Assembly: GCF_038002825.1 (NCBI RefSeq)
Contig: NZ_JBBODF010000001.1
Span: forward strand, 124,001-188,000
Length of the DNA: 64,000 bases
Reading direction: 5' to 3'
Source: Paenibacillus sp. FSL H8-0048
GTDB taxonomy: Bacteria > Bacillota > Bacilli > Paenibacillales > Paenibacillaceae
This document shows positions 33,257-43,843 of this stretch, one piece after another. Position 1 is the stretch's first letter; each line of letters begins with the position of its first letter. The notes below the pieces were generated by a model. It made no database searches and had not been told where the DNA came from. It was given only the letters and a program-made list of their open reading frames with translations. A program made the translations under genes and the position numbers.

Positions 33257-35353
33257 ATGGCAGATGCGTTGGTTATTGTAGAGTCACCATCAAAAGCGAA
33301 AACGATTGGTAAATATCTGGGCAGCAAATATATTGTTAAGGCATCCATGGGGCATATCATAGATTTGCCAAAAAGCCAGATCGGTGTGGATGTGGAGAAT
33401 CAGTTCAATCCCAAATATATAACGATCCGTGGCAAGGGTTCTATCTTGAAGGAACTTAAGGATGCCAGCAAAAAAGTCAAGAAAGTCTATCTCGCAGCTG
33501 ACCCGGACCGTGAAGGGGAAGCCATTGCCTGGCATTTGGCAAATGCACTGAATTTGGACAACACTCAGGAATGCCGGGTGGTCTTCAATGAAATTACCAA
33601 GCAGGCGGTGAAGGATGCCTTCAAGACGCCGCGCAAGATTAATATGGATCTGGTGAATGCCCAGCAGGCGCGGCGGATTCTGGACCGGCTTGTCGGTTAC
33701 AAGATTAGTCCTCTATTATGGAAGAAAGTCAAAAAAGGCCTCTCCGCCGGACGTGTACAATCGGTAGCGGTCAAAATTGTAATGGACCGGGAGAATGAAA
33801 TTTCCGAATTCATTCCTACAGAATACTGGAGCATTACTGCCCGGCTAGCGATTCGGGATTCTGAATTCGAAGCCAAATTTCACCGGCTGAACGGCGAGAA
33901 GAAGGAGCTGGGCCAGGAGAGCGATGTGCAGGAAGTGCTGGAAGCGATTAAGAACGCTGCCTTCCAGGTCAAAGAAGTGAAAGAGAAGGAGAGACAGCGT
34001 CATCCATCCGCTCCGTTCACGACAAGCTCACTGCAGCAGGAGGCTGCCCGCAAGCTGGGCTTCCGCGCGTCCAAGACGATGTCTGTCGCACAGCAGCTCT
34101 ATGAGGGAGTCGAGCTGGGCAAGGAAGGCACTGTGGGGTTAATCACTTACATGCGTACGGATTCCACGCGTATATCCACTACGGCCCAGGATGAAGCCAA
34201 GGAGCTGATCCAAGCCAAATACGGTGAGAAGTTCATTCCCGAGACGCCGCGCCAATATTCCAAGAAGGCTGCGGGCGCACAGGATGCGCATGAAGCGATC
34301 CGTCCGACCTCTGCGCTGCGTGAGCCGGACATGGTCAAGGAATACATGAGCCGTGATCAATTCCGGCTGTATAAGCTGGTCTGGGAGCGTTTTGTGTCCA
34401 GTCAGATGTCTTCCGCGCTGCTGGATACGTTGTCGGTAGATATTACAGTCGGAACAGCGATATTCAGAGCGGTAGGGTCCAAGGTCTCGTTCCCGGGCTT
34501 CATGAAGGTGTATGTGGAAGGCAATGACGACGGCACAACAGACGAAGAGAAGTTCCTGCCGCAGCTGAAGGCAGGCGATGAGCTGGTGAAGCGCGAGATT
34601 GAGCCGAAGCAGCATTTCACACAGCCGCCGCCAAGATATACAGAAGCCCGTCTCGTCAAGACGCTTGAGGAACTGGGCATAGGCCGTCCAAGTACGTATG
34701 CGCCGACTCTGGAGACAATCCAGAAGCGCGGGTATGTGGCGATTGAAGAGAAGAAGTTCATGCCGACCGAGCTTGGAGAGCTGATCATAGAGCAAATGGA
34801 AGAGTTCTTCCCGGAAATTCTCAATGTGGAATTCACCGCCCATATGGAAGGGGACCTTGACCATGTGGAGGAAGGTGCGGAGGATTGGGTGAAGGTACTG
34901 GCCGAGTTCTATGAATCCTTTGAGAAAAGACTCCTATATGCGGAAGAAGAAATGAAGGAAATCGAGATTGAAGATGAAGTCTCTGATGAGCTGTGTGAGA
35001 AATGCGGCAAGCCGATGGTCTATAAGCTGGGCCGGTTCGGCAAATTCCTGGCCTGCTCCGGATTTCCGGAATGCCGCAACACCAAGCCAATCATTAAGGA
35101 TATCGGTGTAAGCTGTCCAAAATGTCATGAAGGCAAGGTAGTGGAGCGGCGCAGCAAGAAGGGGCGTGTCTTCTACGGCTGCGACCAATATCCGGGCTGT
35201 GACTTTGTCTCCTGGGATAAGCCGTCAGTGAAGCCGTGTCCGGCTTGCGGCTCCTGGATGATAGAGAAACGCAACAAGCAGGGAACCAAGCTGCAGTGTA
35301 CTTCATGCGATCATACAGAAGCTGTAATCGAGAACGATGAGTTAGCAGAATAA
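33257..35353 (+). CDS. topA: DNA topoisomerase I
   Basis: Relaxes negative supercoils. 698 residues: Toprim domain at the N-terminus ([21 protein letters not shown] ... [14 protein letters not shown]), catalytic Tyr298 in [10 protein letters not shown], and C-terminal zinc fingers with CxxC pairs ([29 protein letters not shown]). ATG 33257 lies behind GGGAGGAAAACCT; the start at 33242 overlaps that site. Confidence 0.97.
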   Translation: MADALVIVESPSKAKTIGKYLGSKYIVKASMGHIIDLPKSQIGVDVENQFNPKYITIRGKGSILKELKDASKKVKKVYLAADPDREGEAIAWHLANALNLDNTQECRVVFNEITKQAVKDAFKTPRKINMDLVNAQQARRILDRLVGYKISPLLWKKVKKGLSAGRVQSVAVKIVMDRENEISEFIPTEYWSITARLAIRDSEFEAKFHRLNGEKKELGQESDVQEVLEAIKNAAFQVKEVKEKERQRHPSAPFTTSSLQQEAARKLGFRASKTMSVAQQLYEGVELGKEGTVGLITYMRTDSTRISTTAQDEAKELIQAKYGEKFIPETPRQYSKKAAGAQDAHEAIRPTSALREPDMVKEYMSRDQFRLYKLVWERFVSSQMSSALLDTLSVDITVGTAIFRAVGSKVSFPGFMKVYVEGNDDGTTDEEKFLPQLKAGDELVKREIEPKQHFTQPPPRYTEARLVKTLEELGIGRPSTYAPTLETIQKRGYVAIEEKKFMPTELGELIIEQMEEFFPEILNVEFTAHMEGDLDHVEEGAEDWVKVLAEFYESFEKRLLYAEEEMKEIEIEDEVSDELCEKCGKPMVYKLGRFGKFLACSGFPECRNTKPIIKDIGVSCPKCHEGKVVERRSKKGRVFYGCDQYPGCDFVSWDKPSVKPCPACGSWMIEKRNKQGTKLQCTSCDHTEAVIENDELAE

Positions 35354-35376
35354 TAGGGTTACAGGAGGAACGGAAA

Positions 35377-36765
35377 TTGACAGAAAAAGCACAAGTAACC
35401 GTTATCGGAGCAGGTCTGGCCGGAAGTGAAGCCGCCTGGCAGATCGCTTCGCGCGGAGTTCCAGTCAGATTGTATGAGATGCGTCCGGTCGTGAAGACAC
35501 CGGCGCATCATACAGATCAGTTCGCTGAGCTGGTCTGCAGCAACTCACTGCGGGCGAATGGCCTCGGGAATGCAGTGGGTGTACTTAAAGAAGAAATGCG
35601 GCGCCTGGGCTCCCTGGTACTGGGTGCAGCCGACCGACATGCCGTTCCGGCAGGAGGAGCTCTTGCTGTTGACCGGGACGGATTCTCCGGTGAAATTACG
35701 TCCATGCTGCATAACCACCCTCTGGTGGAAGTCATAAATGAAGAACTTACGCATATACCGGAGGAAGGGATTGTTGTTATTGCCACCGGGCCGCTGACCT
35801 CACCCTCCCTGTCTTCGGAGATTAAGGGACTGCTTGGCGAGGAATACTTTTATTTCTATGATGCAGCAGCTCCGATTGTAGAGAAAGACAGCATCGATAT
35901 GAGCAAGGTCTATTTGGCCTCCCGCTATGATAAAGGTGAAGCCGCCTATCTGAACTGTCCGATGACAGAAGAGGAATTCGATGTTTTTTATGATGCGCTG
36001 ATCTCTGCCGAGACGGCTGCACTCAAAGATTTTGAGAAAGAGATTTACTTTGAAGGCTGTATGCCGATTGAAATTATGATGAGACGCGGCAAGCAGACGG
36101 CACTGTTCGGCCCTATGAAGCCTGTGGGACTGCTCAATCCTCACACGGGCAAGCTGCCTTACGCGGTTGTGCAACTGCGCCAGGACAATGCTGCCGGTAC
36201 GCTGTATAATCTGGTCGGCTTCCAGACGCATCTGAAGTGGGGCGAGCAAAAACGGGTATTCTCACTTATTCCGGGTCTGGAACAAGCTGAATATGTGCGT
36301 TATGGGGTCATGCACCGCAATACATTCATTAATTCTCCCAAGCTGCTGCAGCCCACTTACCAGATGAAGGGCCGGGAGCGACTGTATTTTGCCGGCCAGA
36401 TGACCGGGGTGGAAGGGTATGTTGAATCTGCGGCTTCCGGTATGATCGCCGGTATGAATGCAGCGAGAGCTGCGCTTGGCGAAGAGAGCCTGATCTTCCC
36501 CGAGGATACGGTGCTGGGCAGCATGCCCGCCTATATCACTTCGGCCGATCCGCAGCACTTCCAGCCGATGAATGCCAACTTCGGCCTGCTCCCGAAGCTT
36601 GAGACCCGGTTCCGCAGCAAAAAAGAGAAAAACGAACGTCTGGCATACCGGGCACTTGACAGTCTTGCTGCTTATGCTGCTGCCCATGAATTGACGTATA
36701 CAGAGCCGGAGCCGGTGGATGCTGATCCGGCAGAAGCGGATAGTCCGGCACAACCGGCTCAATAG
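35377..36765 (+). CDS. trmFO: tRNA m5U54 methyltransferase TrmFO (folate/FAD-dependent)
   Basis: 462 residues with the FAD-binding [13 protein letters not shown] at residues 9-21, the [10 protein letters not shown] block and the [12 protein letters not shown] motif. It uses methylenetetrahydrofolate to make T54 of tRNA. Start is TTG 35377, 7-8 bases after AGGAGG. The C-terminal tail is Pro/Glu/Ala-rich. In B. subtilis codV follows; here hslV follows directly. Confidence 0.97.
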   Translation: MTEKAQVTVIGAGLAGSEAAWQIASRGVPVRLYEMRPVVKTPAHHTDQFAELVCSNSLRANGLGNAVGVLKEEMRRLGSLVLGAADRHAVPAGGALAVDRDGFSGEITSMLHNHPLVEVINEELTHIPEEGIVVIATGPLTSPSLSSEIKGLLGEEYFYFYDAAAPIVEKDSIDMSKVYLASRYDKGEAAYLNCPMTEEEFDVFYDALISAETAALKDFEKEIYFEGCMPIEIMMRRGKQTALFGPMKPVGLLNPHTGKLPYAVVQLRQDNAAGTLYNLVGFQTHLKWGEQKRVFSLIPGLEQAEYVRYGVMHRNTFINSPKLLQPTYQMKGRERLYFAGQMTGVEGYVESAASGMIAGMNAARAALGEESLIFPEDTVLGSMPAYITSADPQHFQPMNANFGLLPKLETRFRSKKEKNERLAYRALDSLAAYAAAHELTYTEPEPVDADPAEADSPAQPAQ

Positions 36766-36805
36766 GTCCAGACCTGTATCACCTAATCTGAGGAGGGTGC
36801 CCATC

Positions 36806-37348
36806 ATGTTACCCAGCTTTCATGCAACTACGATTTGTGCGGTAAGACATAACGGCCATGCGGCGATTGCCGGGGACGGCCAGGTTACATTCGGAGAGAG
36901 TGTCATTATGAAGACGACGGCCAAGAAGGTCCGCCGCCTATACAGAGGTCAGGTCATTGCCGGGTTCGCGGGCTCTGTGGCTGATGCAATTACGCTGTTC
37001 GAGAAGTTCGAGGGCAAGCTTGAGGAGCATCACGGAAATCTGCAGCGGGCGGCGGTGGAGCTGGCCAAGGACTGGCGTCAGGACCGCATTCTGCGCAAGC
37101 TGGAGGCGCTCATGATCGTAATGGATAAGGAAGGCATGCTGCTGATCTCCGGCAACGGTGAAATTATCGAGCCGGATGATGATGTGCTGGCGATCGGCTC
37201 CGGCGGGAACTTTGCCCTGGCTTCCGGGCGGGCACTTAAGCGCCATGCTCCGCAACTGGGGGCCGGTGACATTGCCAGAGAAGCGCTGCAAATTGCCTCC
37301 GAGATCTGTGTATATACCAATTCCAATATTATTGTCGAAGAGCTATAG
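36806..37348 (+). CDS. hslV: ATP-dependent protease proteolytic subunit HslV (ClpQ)
   Basis: 180 residues of the proteasome-beta-like fold: [33 protein letters not shown] and GSGGNFALA. It starts MLPSFHATT, so the candidate nucleophile Thr lies eight residues in, unlike enterobacterial HslV where it follows the Met. ATG 36806 follows GAGGAGGGTGCCCATC. A longer frame from 36719 overlaps the trmFO end and is rejected. Partner hslU is 33 bp downstream. Confidence 0.96.
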   Translation: MLPSFHATTICAVRHNGHAAIAGDGQVTFGESVIMKTTAKKVRRLYRGQVIAGFAGSVADAITLFEKFEGKLEEHHGNLQRAAVELAKDWRQDRILRKLEALMIVMDKEGMLLISGNGEIIEPDDDVLAIGSGGNFALASGRALKRHAPQLGAGDIAREALQIASEICVYTNSNIIVEEL

Positions 37349-37381
37349 GCAAGGTGCCATATATAAAGGGAGGAAGTCACA

Positions 37382-38782
37382 ATGGTGAATCAATCGCTTA
37401 CGCCACGCCAGATCGTAACAGAGCTTGACAAATATATCGTAGGTCAAAAGCAGGCCAAGAAATCAGTGGCCGTTGCCCTCCGCAACCGGTACCGGCGCAG
37501 TTTGTTGTCCGAGGAGCTGCGGGATGAGGTCGTGCCGAAGAATATTCTGATGATTGGACCTACCGGTGTAGGTAAAACAGAGATTGCCCGGCGTCTGGCT
37601 AAGCTTGTTAATGCCCCGTTCATCAAAGTAGAAGCCACCAAATTTACGGAAGTCGGCTACGTGGGGCGCGATGTGGAGTCTATGGTCCGTGATCTGGTGG
37701 AGACCTCTATCCGTATGGTGAAGCTGGAGCGGACCGAAAAGGTGAAGGACCGCGCAGAAGAACTGGCGAATGACCGGATTGTGGCGATTCTGGTTCCATC
37801 CTCCTCGAAGGGCAAATCGCAGCGCAATCCGTTTGAGATGATTTTTGGCGGAAACAACGGCGGGGCCGAAGAATCCAAGGAAGAGCCGGAGGACGGAAGC
37901 CTGAGCGAACGCCGAAGAGGGATTAAGTTCAAGCTGCTTGCCGGCCAGTTAGAGGATGACGTCATTGAGATTGATGTCGAGGACACGACGCCATCCATGA
38001 TGGATATGTTCGCGGGCCAGGGCAACGACCAGATGGGCATGAATATGCAGGAGATGTTCGGTAACCTGCTGCCGAAACGCACGAAGAAGCGCAAGCTGCC
38101 GATCCGTGAGGCCCGCAAGGTGCTGATCCAGGATGAAGCGGCCAAGCTGATAGACACAGACGACATGATTCAGGAATCCGTAGCCCGCGCAGAGCAATCC
38201 GGGATTATTTTCATCGATGAGATCGATAAGGTAGCCAGCCAAGGCAAGGGCTCAGGTCCCGATGTATCCCGCGAAGGCGTGCAGCGTGATATTCTGCCCA
38301 TCGTCGAGGGATCGACTGTCATGACCAAATACGGGCCTGTGAAGACAGACTACGTGCTGTTCATCGCTGCAGGTGCTTTTCATATCGCTAAGCCTTCCGA
38401 TCTGATCCCTGAGCTTCAGGGACGTTTCCCGATCCGTGTGGAGCTGAGCAGTCTTACACTTGAGGACTTTGTATCTATTCTTACGGAGCCTGAGAACGCA
38501 CTTACGAAACAGTATGTCCATTTACTGCAGACAGAGAACATTGAAATCCAGTTCCAGAAGGAAGCTATTCAGGAAATTGCCAAGATTGCAGCTTCCGTGA
38601 ATCAGAATATGGAGAACATCGGGGCGCGGCGTCTTCATACGATCCTGGAAAAGCTGTTGGAGGATCTATCGTTCGAGGCACCTGAGCTGACACTGGACAC
38701 CATGGTCATCACGCCGGAGTATGTTCGCGAAAAACTGGCAGGAATCGCGCAGGACCGCGACTTAAGCCAATATATCCTTTAA
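37382..38782 (+). CDS. hslU: ATP-dependent protease ATPase subunit HslU (ClpY)
   Basis: 466 residues of AAA+ unfoldase: Walker [10 protein letters not shown] (about 59), the I-domain insertion (about 110-240, with Glu/Asp- and Met-rich stretches), Walker [10 protein letters not shown], and the C-terminal LSQYIL tail that docks into HslV. ATG lies behind GGGAGGAAGTCACA. Confidence 0.97.
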   Translation: MVNQSLTPRQIVTELDKYIVGQKQAKKSVAVALRNRYRRSLLSEELRDEVVPKNILMIGPTGVGKTEIARRLAKLVNAPFIKVEATKFTEVGYVGRDVESMVRDLVETSIRMVKLERTEKVKDRAEELANDRIVAILVPSSSKGKSQRNPFEMIFGGNNGGAEESKEEPEDGSLSERRRGIKFKLLAGQLEDDVIEIDVEDTTPSMMDMFAGQGNDQMGMNMQEMFGNLLPKRTKKRKLPIREARKVLIQDEAAKLIDTDDMIQESVARAEQSGIIFIDEIDKVASQGKGSGPDVSREGVQRDILPIVEGSTVMTKYGPVKTDYVLFIAAGAFHIAKPSDLIPELQGRFPIRVELSSLTLEDFVSILTEPENALTKQYVHLLQTENIEIQFQKEAIQEIAKIAASVNQNMENIGARRLHTILEKLLEDLSFEAPELTLDTMVITPEYVREKLAGIAQDRDLSQYIL

Positions 38783-38930
38783 GCTCACAGAGCCACAAAA
38801 TCTTCAATATAGGTAATTAGAATTAAGGCTATATAAATTTGATTCTAAATTCATGCATTAAAAGTTAAAAAAATCTATAATAAAGCAGAAAATGTAATAA
38901 AAAAGGAAAATAATTGTAAAAACATGCTTT

Positions 38931-38961
38931 AAGCCCTCTCTTTTCTGAAAAGATAGGGCTT
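38931..38961 (+). terminator. Intrinsic terminator of hslVU
   Basis: AAGCCCT pairs with AGGGCTT around an inner TTTT/AAAA stem, followed by ATTTCTTATT. Confidence 0.75.
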
Positions 38962-39030
38962 ATTTCTTATTGTAATAATATACAAATTCTAAGAGAATCA
39001 ATGTATGTGAGATTGACATAAGAATCATTC

Positions 39031-39090
39031 ATCGACATGGTTCGACTTTAAGGCGAATATGTTGTGAAAAAAATGACTTTATTTGTCGAA
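39031..39090 (+). promoter_or_regulatory. Spo0A-box-like cluster upstream of fla/che
   Basis: TGTCGAA (39084-39090) equals the core 0A-box; ATCGACA (39031-39037) and TTCGACT (39041-39047) are 6/7 matches in reverse orientation. Control of the flagellar operon by the sporulation regulator is thereby suggested, not shown. Confidence 0.35.
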
Positions 39091-39158
39091 AAAAAGCAGG
39101 GATTTGAACAAAGTTGTGGAATTCTTTTCATTATGATAGGTTTGGAAGGGGGATTACT

Positions 39159-39566
39159 ATGGGTTTGCTGAACAGTGTCAGTTTTCAAAGATTACAAGGA
39201 GGCCTAGATGCCGCCACCAAACGACAAAGTGTTCTGGCTAATAATGTAGCAAATAATGATACACCAAATTTTAAACGTTCAGATGTTAGCTTTGAGAGCT
39301 TCCTGAGAGATCAGGAGAGCGGACTTAAAGCCACTCTGGGTGCGAAGGTATCAGACTCCCGCCATTTCCGCTTCGGGACAGTGACCGGCATGCCGGCTGC
39401 TGTGGTCACTACCGATGAGACTACATCTATGAATAACAACGGCAATAATGTGGATATGGAACGTGAACAGGCGCTGAGCGCCGAGAACCAGCTGAGATAC
39501 AACTCTTATGTAGAACAGCTGAACAGTCAGATCACAATGATGCGTACAGTTGTACAGGGAGGGTAA
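39159..39566 (+). CDS. flgB: Flagellar proximal rod protein FlgB
   Basis: 135 residues. N-terminal rod motif MGLLNSVSFQRLQGGLDAATKRQSVLANNVANNDTPNFKR with the ANNxAN(N)xTPxFK signature. ATG 39159 lies behind GGAAGGGGG; the GTG at 39114 is in the promoter region. First gene of the fla/che operon. Confidence 0.97.
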   Translation: MGLLNSVSFQRLQGGLDAATKRQSVLANNVANNDTPNFKRSDVSFESFLRDQESGLKATLGAKVSDSRHFRFGTVTGMPAAVVTTDETTSMNNNGNNVDMEREQALSAENQLRYNSYVEQLNSQITMMRTVVQGG

Positions 39567-39572
39567 TGAATA

Positions 39573-40019
39573 ATGAACTTTGGCAGCAGCTTTGGTATTA
39601 GCGCCTCGGCTTTAACCGCCCAGCGTCTACGGATGGATGTGATCTCCTCCAACATAGCAAACGCCGAGACCACAAGAGCCTCCGTGGTGGACGGCAAAGC
39701 CGTACCATACCGCCGTAAGCTCACAGTTCTGGAAACTACCCAGGCTGACAGCTTCGCAAATATACTCGGCTCCAAGATGAGCGGGGGGAATGATGGCGTC
39801 AAGGTGAAATCGATTATCGAGGATTCTTCTCCGCTCAAGCCGGTATATAATCCGAGCCACCCTGATGCGGACGCTGAAGGTTATGTATACATGCCTAATG
39901 TGGATGTGACCAAGGAAATGGTGGATATGCTGTCTGCCTCGCGTTCTTACGAAGCGAATGTTACGATGCTGAACGCATCCAAATCCATGGTGACCAAGGC
40001 GCTTGAAATCGGCCGGTAG
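39573..40019 (+). CDS. flgC: Flagellar proximal rod protein FlgC
   Basis: 148 residues with the N-terminal ISASALTAQRLRMDVISSNIANAET motif and the C-terminal DMLSASRSYEANVTMLNASKSM helix shared by axial rod proteins. It lies 6 bp after flgB; AGGGAGGGTAATGAATA precedes the ATG. Confidence 0.97.
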   Translation: MNFGSSFGISASALTAQRLRMDVISSNIANAETTRASVVDGKAVPYRRKLTVLETTQADSFANILGSKMSGGNDGVKVKSIIEDSSPLKPVYNPSHPDADAEGYVYMPNVDVTKEMVDMLSASRSYEANVTMLNASKSMVTKALEIGR

Positions 40020-40048
40020 AATGAATTGACTGTCTAGGAGGAGAAGAA

Positions 40049-40357
40049 TTGATACAGAATTTATTGATCGGGAACCAGGCGGTTCAGCCGCTCGCTATGA
40101 AGTCTGCAGCTGCAGAATCATCGGCCGTGCAGGAGCCGGGACAGAGCTTCGGTTCATACCTGGAGAATGCGCTTAACCAGGTGGCAGATCAGGAACAGCA
40201 GGCGAAAGACATGAGTAACAAATTTGTACTGGGAGAGGTCAACATTGATGAGGCTATGATTTCGTCCCAACAGGCATTGCTGAGTTTGCAGTTGACTACA
40301 CAAGTCCGGAACAAAGTGATTGAAGCCTATCAGGAAATTATGAGAACTCAAATCTAA
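40049..40357 (+). CDS. fliE: Flagellar hook-basal body protein FliE
   Basis: 102 residues, TTG start behind AGGAGGAGAAGAA. FliE joins the MS ring to the rod. The C-terminal helix VNIDEAMISSQQALLSLQLTTQVRNKVIEAYQEIMRTQI is family-typical in pattern. Confidence 0.95.
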   Translation: MIQNLLIGNQAVQPLAMKSAAAESSAVQEPGQSFGSYLENALNQVADQEQQAKDMSNKFVLGEVNIDEAMISSQQALLSLQLTTQVRNKVIEAYQEIMRTQI

Positions 40358-40391
40358 ATAATCCTAGCTACGTTTCGGATGGGGTGACACT

Positions 40392-41981
40392 GTGAATGAA
40401 AGATTGGCCCAGTACCGGGAGAAGATAACCCAGTATTGGAACAGATTCAGCGGTAAACAGAAGATACTATTTTTCTCCACTCTGTTTATTATCATTATAG
40501 TAATCGTAGTTACAACTATGCAGTTATCGAAGGTGGAATACGAGGTAGCTTTTCAGGACCTGGACAGTACCGATTCAGCGGGAGTTATGAGTTATTTGGA
40601 TTCATCGGGGGTGTCTTACCGTTTAAGCCCGGATGGCAAAAGTATCTCCGTTCCCAGCACGGATGCTGCACGTATCAAGATAGCTGTTGGTTCTCAGGGA
40701 ATCGTTCAGCAGGGCTCGATCGGATACAAGGTGTTCAATGAATCCTCGTCCATGATCGGGACTACAGACAGTGAATTTAATGTTAAATACAACAATGCGC
40801 TTAATGGTGAAGTGGAACAGCTGCTGAGAAGGATGCAGGGGATAAAAGACGCCAAGGTGCTTATTACCCTGCCGAAGGAGACAGTATTTGCCGCACAGGA
40901 GGATCAGGAGAAAGCACAGGCTTCCGTGGGGATGAGCTTTGATCCGGGATTCAGACCCTCCCAGGAGAATATTGATGCTTACTTCAATCTGGTGAAGACC
41001 GCTGTGCCTAATCTTCCTATCGAGAACATTACAATTACCAGTAACGAGGTGGAGCTAAAACCGACGGCCAGGGGCGGCCAGGCGGGGATTGCAAGCCAGG
41101 TTGAAGAGAACTTCGCACTCAAGAAGAAATTCGAAGATGATGTGAAGCGGGATGTGAAGCAATTCCTGAGTACCCTCACAGGTCCCGATAAGGTCGATGT
41201 CCTGGTGTTCTCCAAGCTTAATTTCGATAAGGAGAACAGGAAGGAAGATGTCGTAGTACCGGTGGATGCTGAGAATATGAAGGGGATTGAGATCAGCTCG
41301 CAGATTATCAGCAAAACATTCTCGGGCCAAGGGAACACTTCCGGAGGAGTCGCAGGTACAGGATCTGAAGATGTTGCAGGTTATCCTGCGGGGGCTGACA
41401 CAGGTGCTTCTTCTTCTGAGGAATCATCGGAGACAAGGAACTATGAAGTTACTAGAATCACTAAGGATATCATCGCAAGTCCATATACTGTAAAAGATTT
41501 AACCATAAATGTCGCGGTTGAACCACCTGCAGGACAAACAACTTTGGACGAGGCTACTTCAGGAGCCATACAGAACATCTTGGTCAACATTGTCCGTGCG
41601 TCCCTGGCAGATTCAGGTATTACTTATACAGACGCCGACCTGACCAAAAAAGTTTCGGTATTCTCGCAACAATTTGGAGGTGCCACTGCCGAGAATACAA
41701 CCGGCGGACTGGCAACCTGGATGATCTGGGCGATTGGTGCTGCTGCTCTGCTGGTCGGTGCAGGCGGAGGTTATCTGATCTACCGCAGCCGGAAGAACAA
41801 GCAGGAGGAAGAGGTGGAAGAAGATATTCCGCTGCAGGTTCCTACCGAGTTCCCTTCAATTAATATGGATAGCGTGACGAATGAGAGTCAGGTCCGCAAG
41901 CAGCTGGAAAGTCTGGCGAAGAAGAAGCCGGATGAATTCGTAAATCTGCTCCGCACCTGGCTTGCTGAAGAACAGAGGTGA
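40392..41981 (+). CDS. fliF: Flagellar MS-ring protein FliF
   Basis: 529 residues. Two membrane helices (about 26-46 and 440-462) flank the periplasmic-side ring domains (YscJ-like FQDLDSTDSAGVMSYLDSSG and LLRRMQGIKDAKVLITLP). The C-terminal cytoplasmic tail (VRKQLESLAKKKPDEFVNLLRTWLAEE) binds FliG. GTG start behind GGGGTGACACT. Its end overlaps the long fliG frame but not the chosen fliG start. Confidence 0.97.
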   Translation: MNERLAQYREKITQYWNRFSGKQKILFFSTLFIIIIVIVVTTMQLSKVEYEVAFQDLDSTDSAGVMSYLDSSGVSYRLSPDGKSISVPSTDAARIKIAVGSQGIVQQGSIGYKVFNESSSMIGTTDSEFNVKYNNALNGEVEQLLRRMQGIKDAKVLITLPKETVFAAQEDQEKAQASVGMSFDPGFRPSQENIDAYFNLVKTAVPNLPIENITITSNEVELKPTARGGQAGIASQVEENFALKKKFEDDVKRDVKQFLSTLTGPDKVDVLVFSKLNFDKENRKEDVVVPVDAENMKGIEISSQIISKTFSGQGNTSGGVAGTGSEDVAGYPAGADTGASSSEESSETRNYEVTRITKDIIASPYTVKDLTINVAVEPPAGQTTLDEATSGAIQNILVNIVRASLADSGITYTDADLTKKVSVFSQQFGGATAENTTGGLATWMIWAIGAAALLVGAGGGYLIYRSRKNKQEEEVEEDIPLQVPTEFPSINMDSVTNESQVRKQLESLAKKKPDEFVNLLRTWLAEEQR

Positions 41982-41985
41982 AGAA

Positions 41986-43002
41986 ATGGCAAAAGCTAGC
42001 CAGCAGGGACTCAGCGGCCGTCAAAAGGCGGCGATCCTGCTTATCACACTAGGGCCTGAAGTATCGGCACAAATATTCAAGCATCTGCGGGATGAGGAAA
42101 TCGAACAGCTGACGCTGGAAATTGCGAATGTACGCAAAGTGGACAGCGGGGAAAAAGAGTCGATCATGTCCGAATTCCATCAGATCTGTCTCGCTCAGGA
42201 ATATATCTCGCAGGGCGGTATCAATTACGCCAAGGAGATCCTCGAGAAAGCTCTCGGTTCGGCCAAGGCGCTCGAAGTCATCAACCGCCTGACAGCAACG
42301 CTGCAGGTAAGACCTTTCGATTTTGCCCGTAAGGCAGATCCGAACCAGATTCTCAACTTCATTCAGAACGAGAATGTACAGACAATTGCCCTTGTACTCT
42401 CGTATCTGCAATTTGAACAGGCGGCCTCCATTCTGTCTTCCCTGCCTCAGGAGAAGCAGGCGGAGGTAGCCAGAAGAATAGCGATTATGGACAGCACCTC
42501 TCCAGAGGTGGTCACCCAGATAGAACGTGTACTGGAACAGAAGCTGTCTGCTACAGTCACCCAGGATTATACGAATGCAGGCGGTATCGAATCGATTGTA
42601 CAGATTCTGAACGGCGTAGACCGCGGTACAGAGCGTACTATTCTCGATTCCCTGGAAATTCAGGACCCGGAGCTGGCCGAGGAAATCAAGAAGCGGATGT
42701 TCGTCTTCGAGGATATCGTCAATGTCGACAACCGCTCGATTCAGCGGATTATCAAGGATATCGACAACGCCGACTTGCAGCTTGCGCTCAAGGTGGCCAG
42801 CGAGGAAGTGCGGGATGTTATCTTCCGCAATATGTCCAAGCGTATGGCCGAGACCTTCCGCGAGGAAATGGAGTACATGGGACCCGTGCGGCTGCGTGAT
42901 GTGGAAGAAGCACAGACCCGCATCGTAGGCACGATCCGCAGACTCGAAGAGTCTGGTGAAATTATCATCGCCCGTGGCGGAGGAGATGACATTATTGTCT
43001 AA
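41986..43002 (+). CDS. fliG: Flagellar motor switch protein FliG
   Basis: 338 residues. N-terminal FliF-binding part (SGRQKAAILLITLGPEVSAQIFKHL), the middle EHPQ-like region (SLPQEKQAEVARRIA) and the C-terminal torque-generating domain with its charged residues (DLQLALKVASEEVRDVIFRNMSKRM). ATG 41986 follows GAGGTGAAGAA. It overlaps fliH by 8 bases. Confidence 0.97.
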   Translation: MAKASQQGLSGRQKAAILLITLGPEVSAQIFKHLRDEEIEQLTLEIANVRKVDSGEKESIMSEFHQICLAQEYISQGGINYAKEILEKALGSAKALEVINRLTATLQVRPFDFARKADPNQILNFIQNENVQTIALVLSYLQFEQAASILSSLPQEKQAEVARRIAIMDSTSPEVVTQIERVLEQKLSATVTQDYTNAGGIESIVQILNGVDRGTERTILDSLEIQDPELAEEIKKRMFVFEDIVNVDNRSIQRIIKDIDNADLQLALKVASEEVRDVIFRNMSKRMAETFREEMEYMGPVRLRDVEEAQTRIVGTIRRLEESGEIIIARGGGDDIIV

Positions 43003-43843
43003 GCTGATCAAACATTCTCAATATATTCCGGTAGATGTGCTGAAGCGTCTTGAACAGGCCAGGCATCATGCAGGCCTGACTGAAGAGCCGGCTCCTGAAG
43101 AGCCTCAGGGTGAAGTCCACTACCAGGACCCCGCCAGGGAGGCAGCGGAGCAGTCACGCAAGCAAATGCTGAAGGATGCTCAGGAGTTCGCGGAGAGTCA
43201 AGTCCGCAGCGCCTCCGAGGAAGCGGAGAATATTGTGGAATCAGCGCGGACTGAAGCTGAAGAATGGTGGCGTGAGCGCAGGGAACAGGATGAGCTGCTG
43301 ATTGAAGCCGTCAAATCCGAGGGCTATCAGCAGGGGTATCAGGAAGGTCTCGCTCAAGCAGAGCAGGAGATGTCCCGGCGCCTTGCCGAGATGATGGAAG
43401 AAGCGCGGACCGTGCTTCAGGAAGCGTACCGGGCTAGAGATGTAATTATTCAGGAGGCGGAACCGTTTCTTGTAGAGCTGAGCTGCGATATTGCTGAGAA
43501 AATCGTGGACAAGCAGCTCACCGTAGAACCGCAATTTGCCATGGATCTGATCCGTAAGAATCTGGCCCGCAAACGCGAGCAGGGGCTGATTTCACTCTGT
43601 GTCTCTCCTGCACAGTTTGCTTTTGTCAATGCGGCCCGGGAAGAGCTCTCGCTTGCAGTGGACTCACAGGCTGAGCTGCAGATTCTCCCGGATTCAACGG
43701 TCAGAGATCTGGGGTGTGTGATCCGGTCTTCCTTCGGCAGCATCGATGCACGTGTCGATACCCAGCTTGCTGAGATCAAAAAAGAACTGCTAAGAATCGC
43801 TCTGGACTCGGATGAACACAGAAATGGGGACGACGATGCTTGA
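42995..43843 (+). CDS. fliH: Flagellar export ATPase regulator FliH
   Basis: 282 residues; TTG 42995 (MSKLIKHSQYIP) is preferred because GGAGGAG lies 9 bases upstream while ATG 42986 touches it. The middle is a long charged coiled coil (about 45-150) with GYQQGYQEG repeats. The C-terminal domain (CDIAEKIVDKQLTVEPQF) binds FliI and couples the ATPase to the export gate and C-ring. Confidence 0.93.
   Translation: MSKLIKHSQYIPVDVLKRLEQARHHAGLTEEPAPEEPQGEVHYQDPAREAAEQSRKQMLKDAQEFAESQVRSASEEAENIVESARTEAEEWWRERREQDELLIEAVKSEGYQQGYQEGLAQAEQEMSRRLAEMMEEARTVLQEAYRARDVIIQEAEPFLVELSCDIAEKIVDKQLTVEPQFAMDLIRKNLARKREQGLISLCVSPAQFAFVNAAREELSLAVDSQAELQILPDSTVRDLGCVIRSSFGSIDARVDTQLAEIKKELLRIALDSDEHRNGDDDA

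Larger units (their letters stand above)
38783..39158. other. AT-rich control region between hslU and flgB
   Basis: About 375 bp with no gene; B. subtilis has codY at this place. The first half is very AT-rich and contains the hslU terminator. The second half should hold the fla/che promoter, but no clear sigma-A or sigma-D pair with correct spacing was found. Three Spo0A-box-like heptamers lie at 39031-39090. Confidence 0.6.

Noticed and set aside
39060..39150. Sigma-A or sigma-D promoter for flgB
   Set aside because: TTGAAC and TATGAT are present but 22 bp apart, and no TAAA-N15-GCCGATAT match with correct spacing was found, so no promoter call is made.
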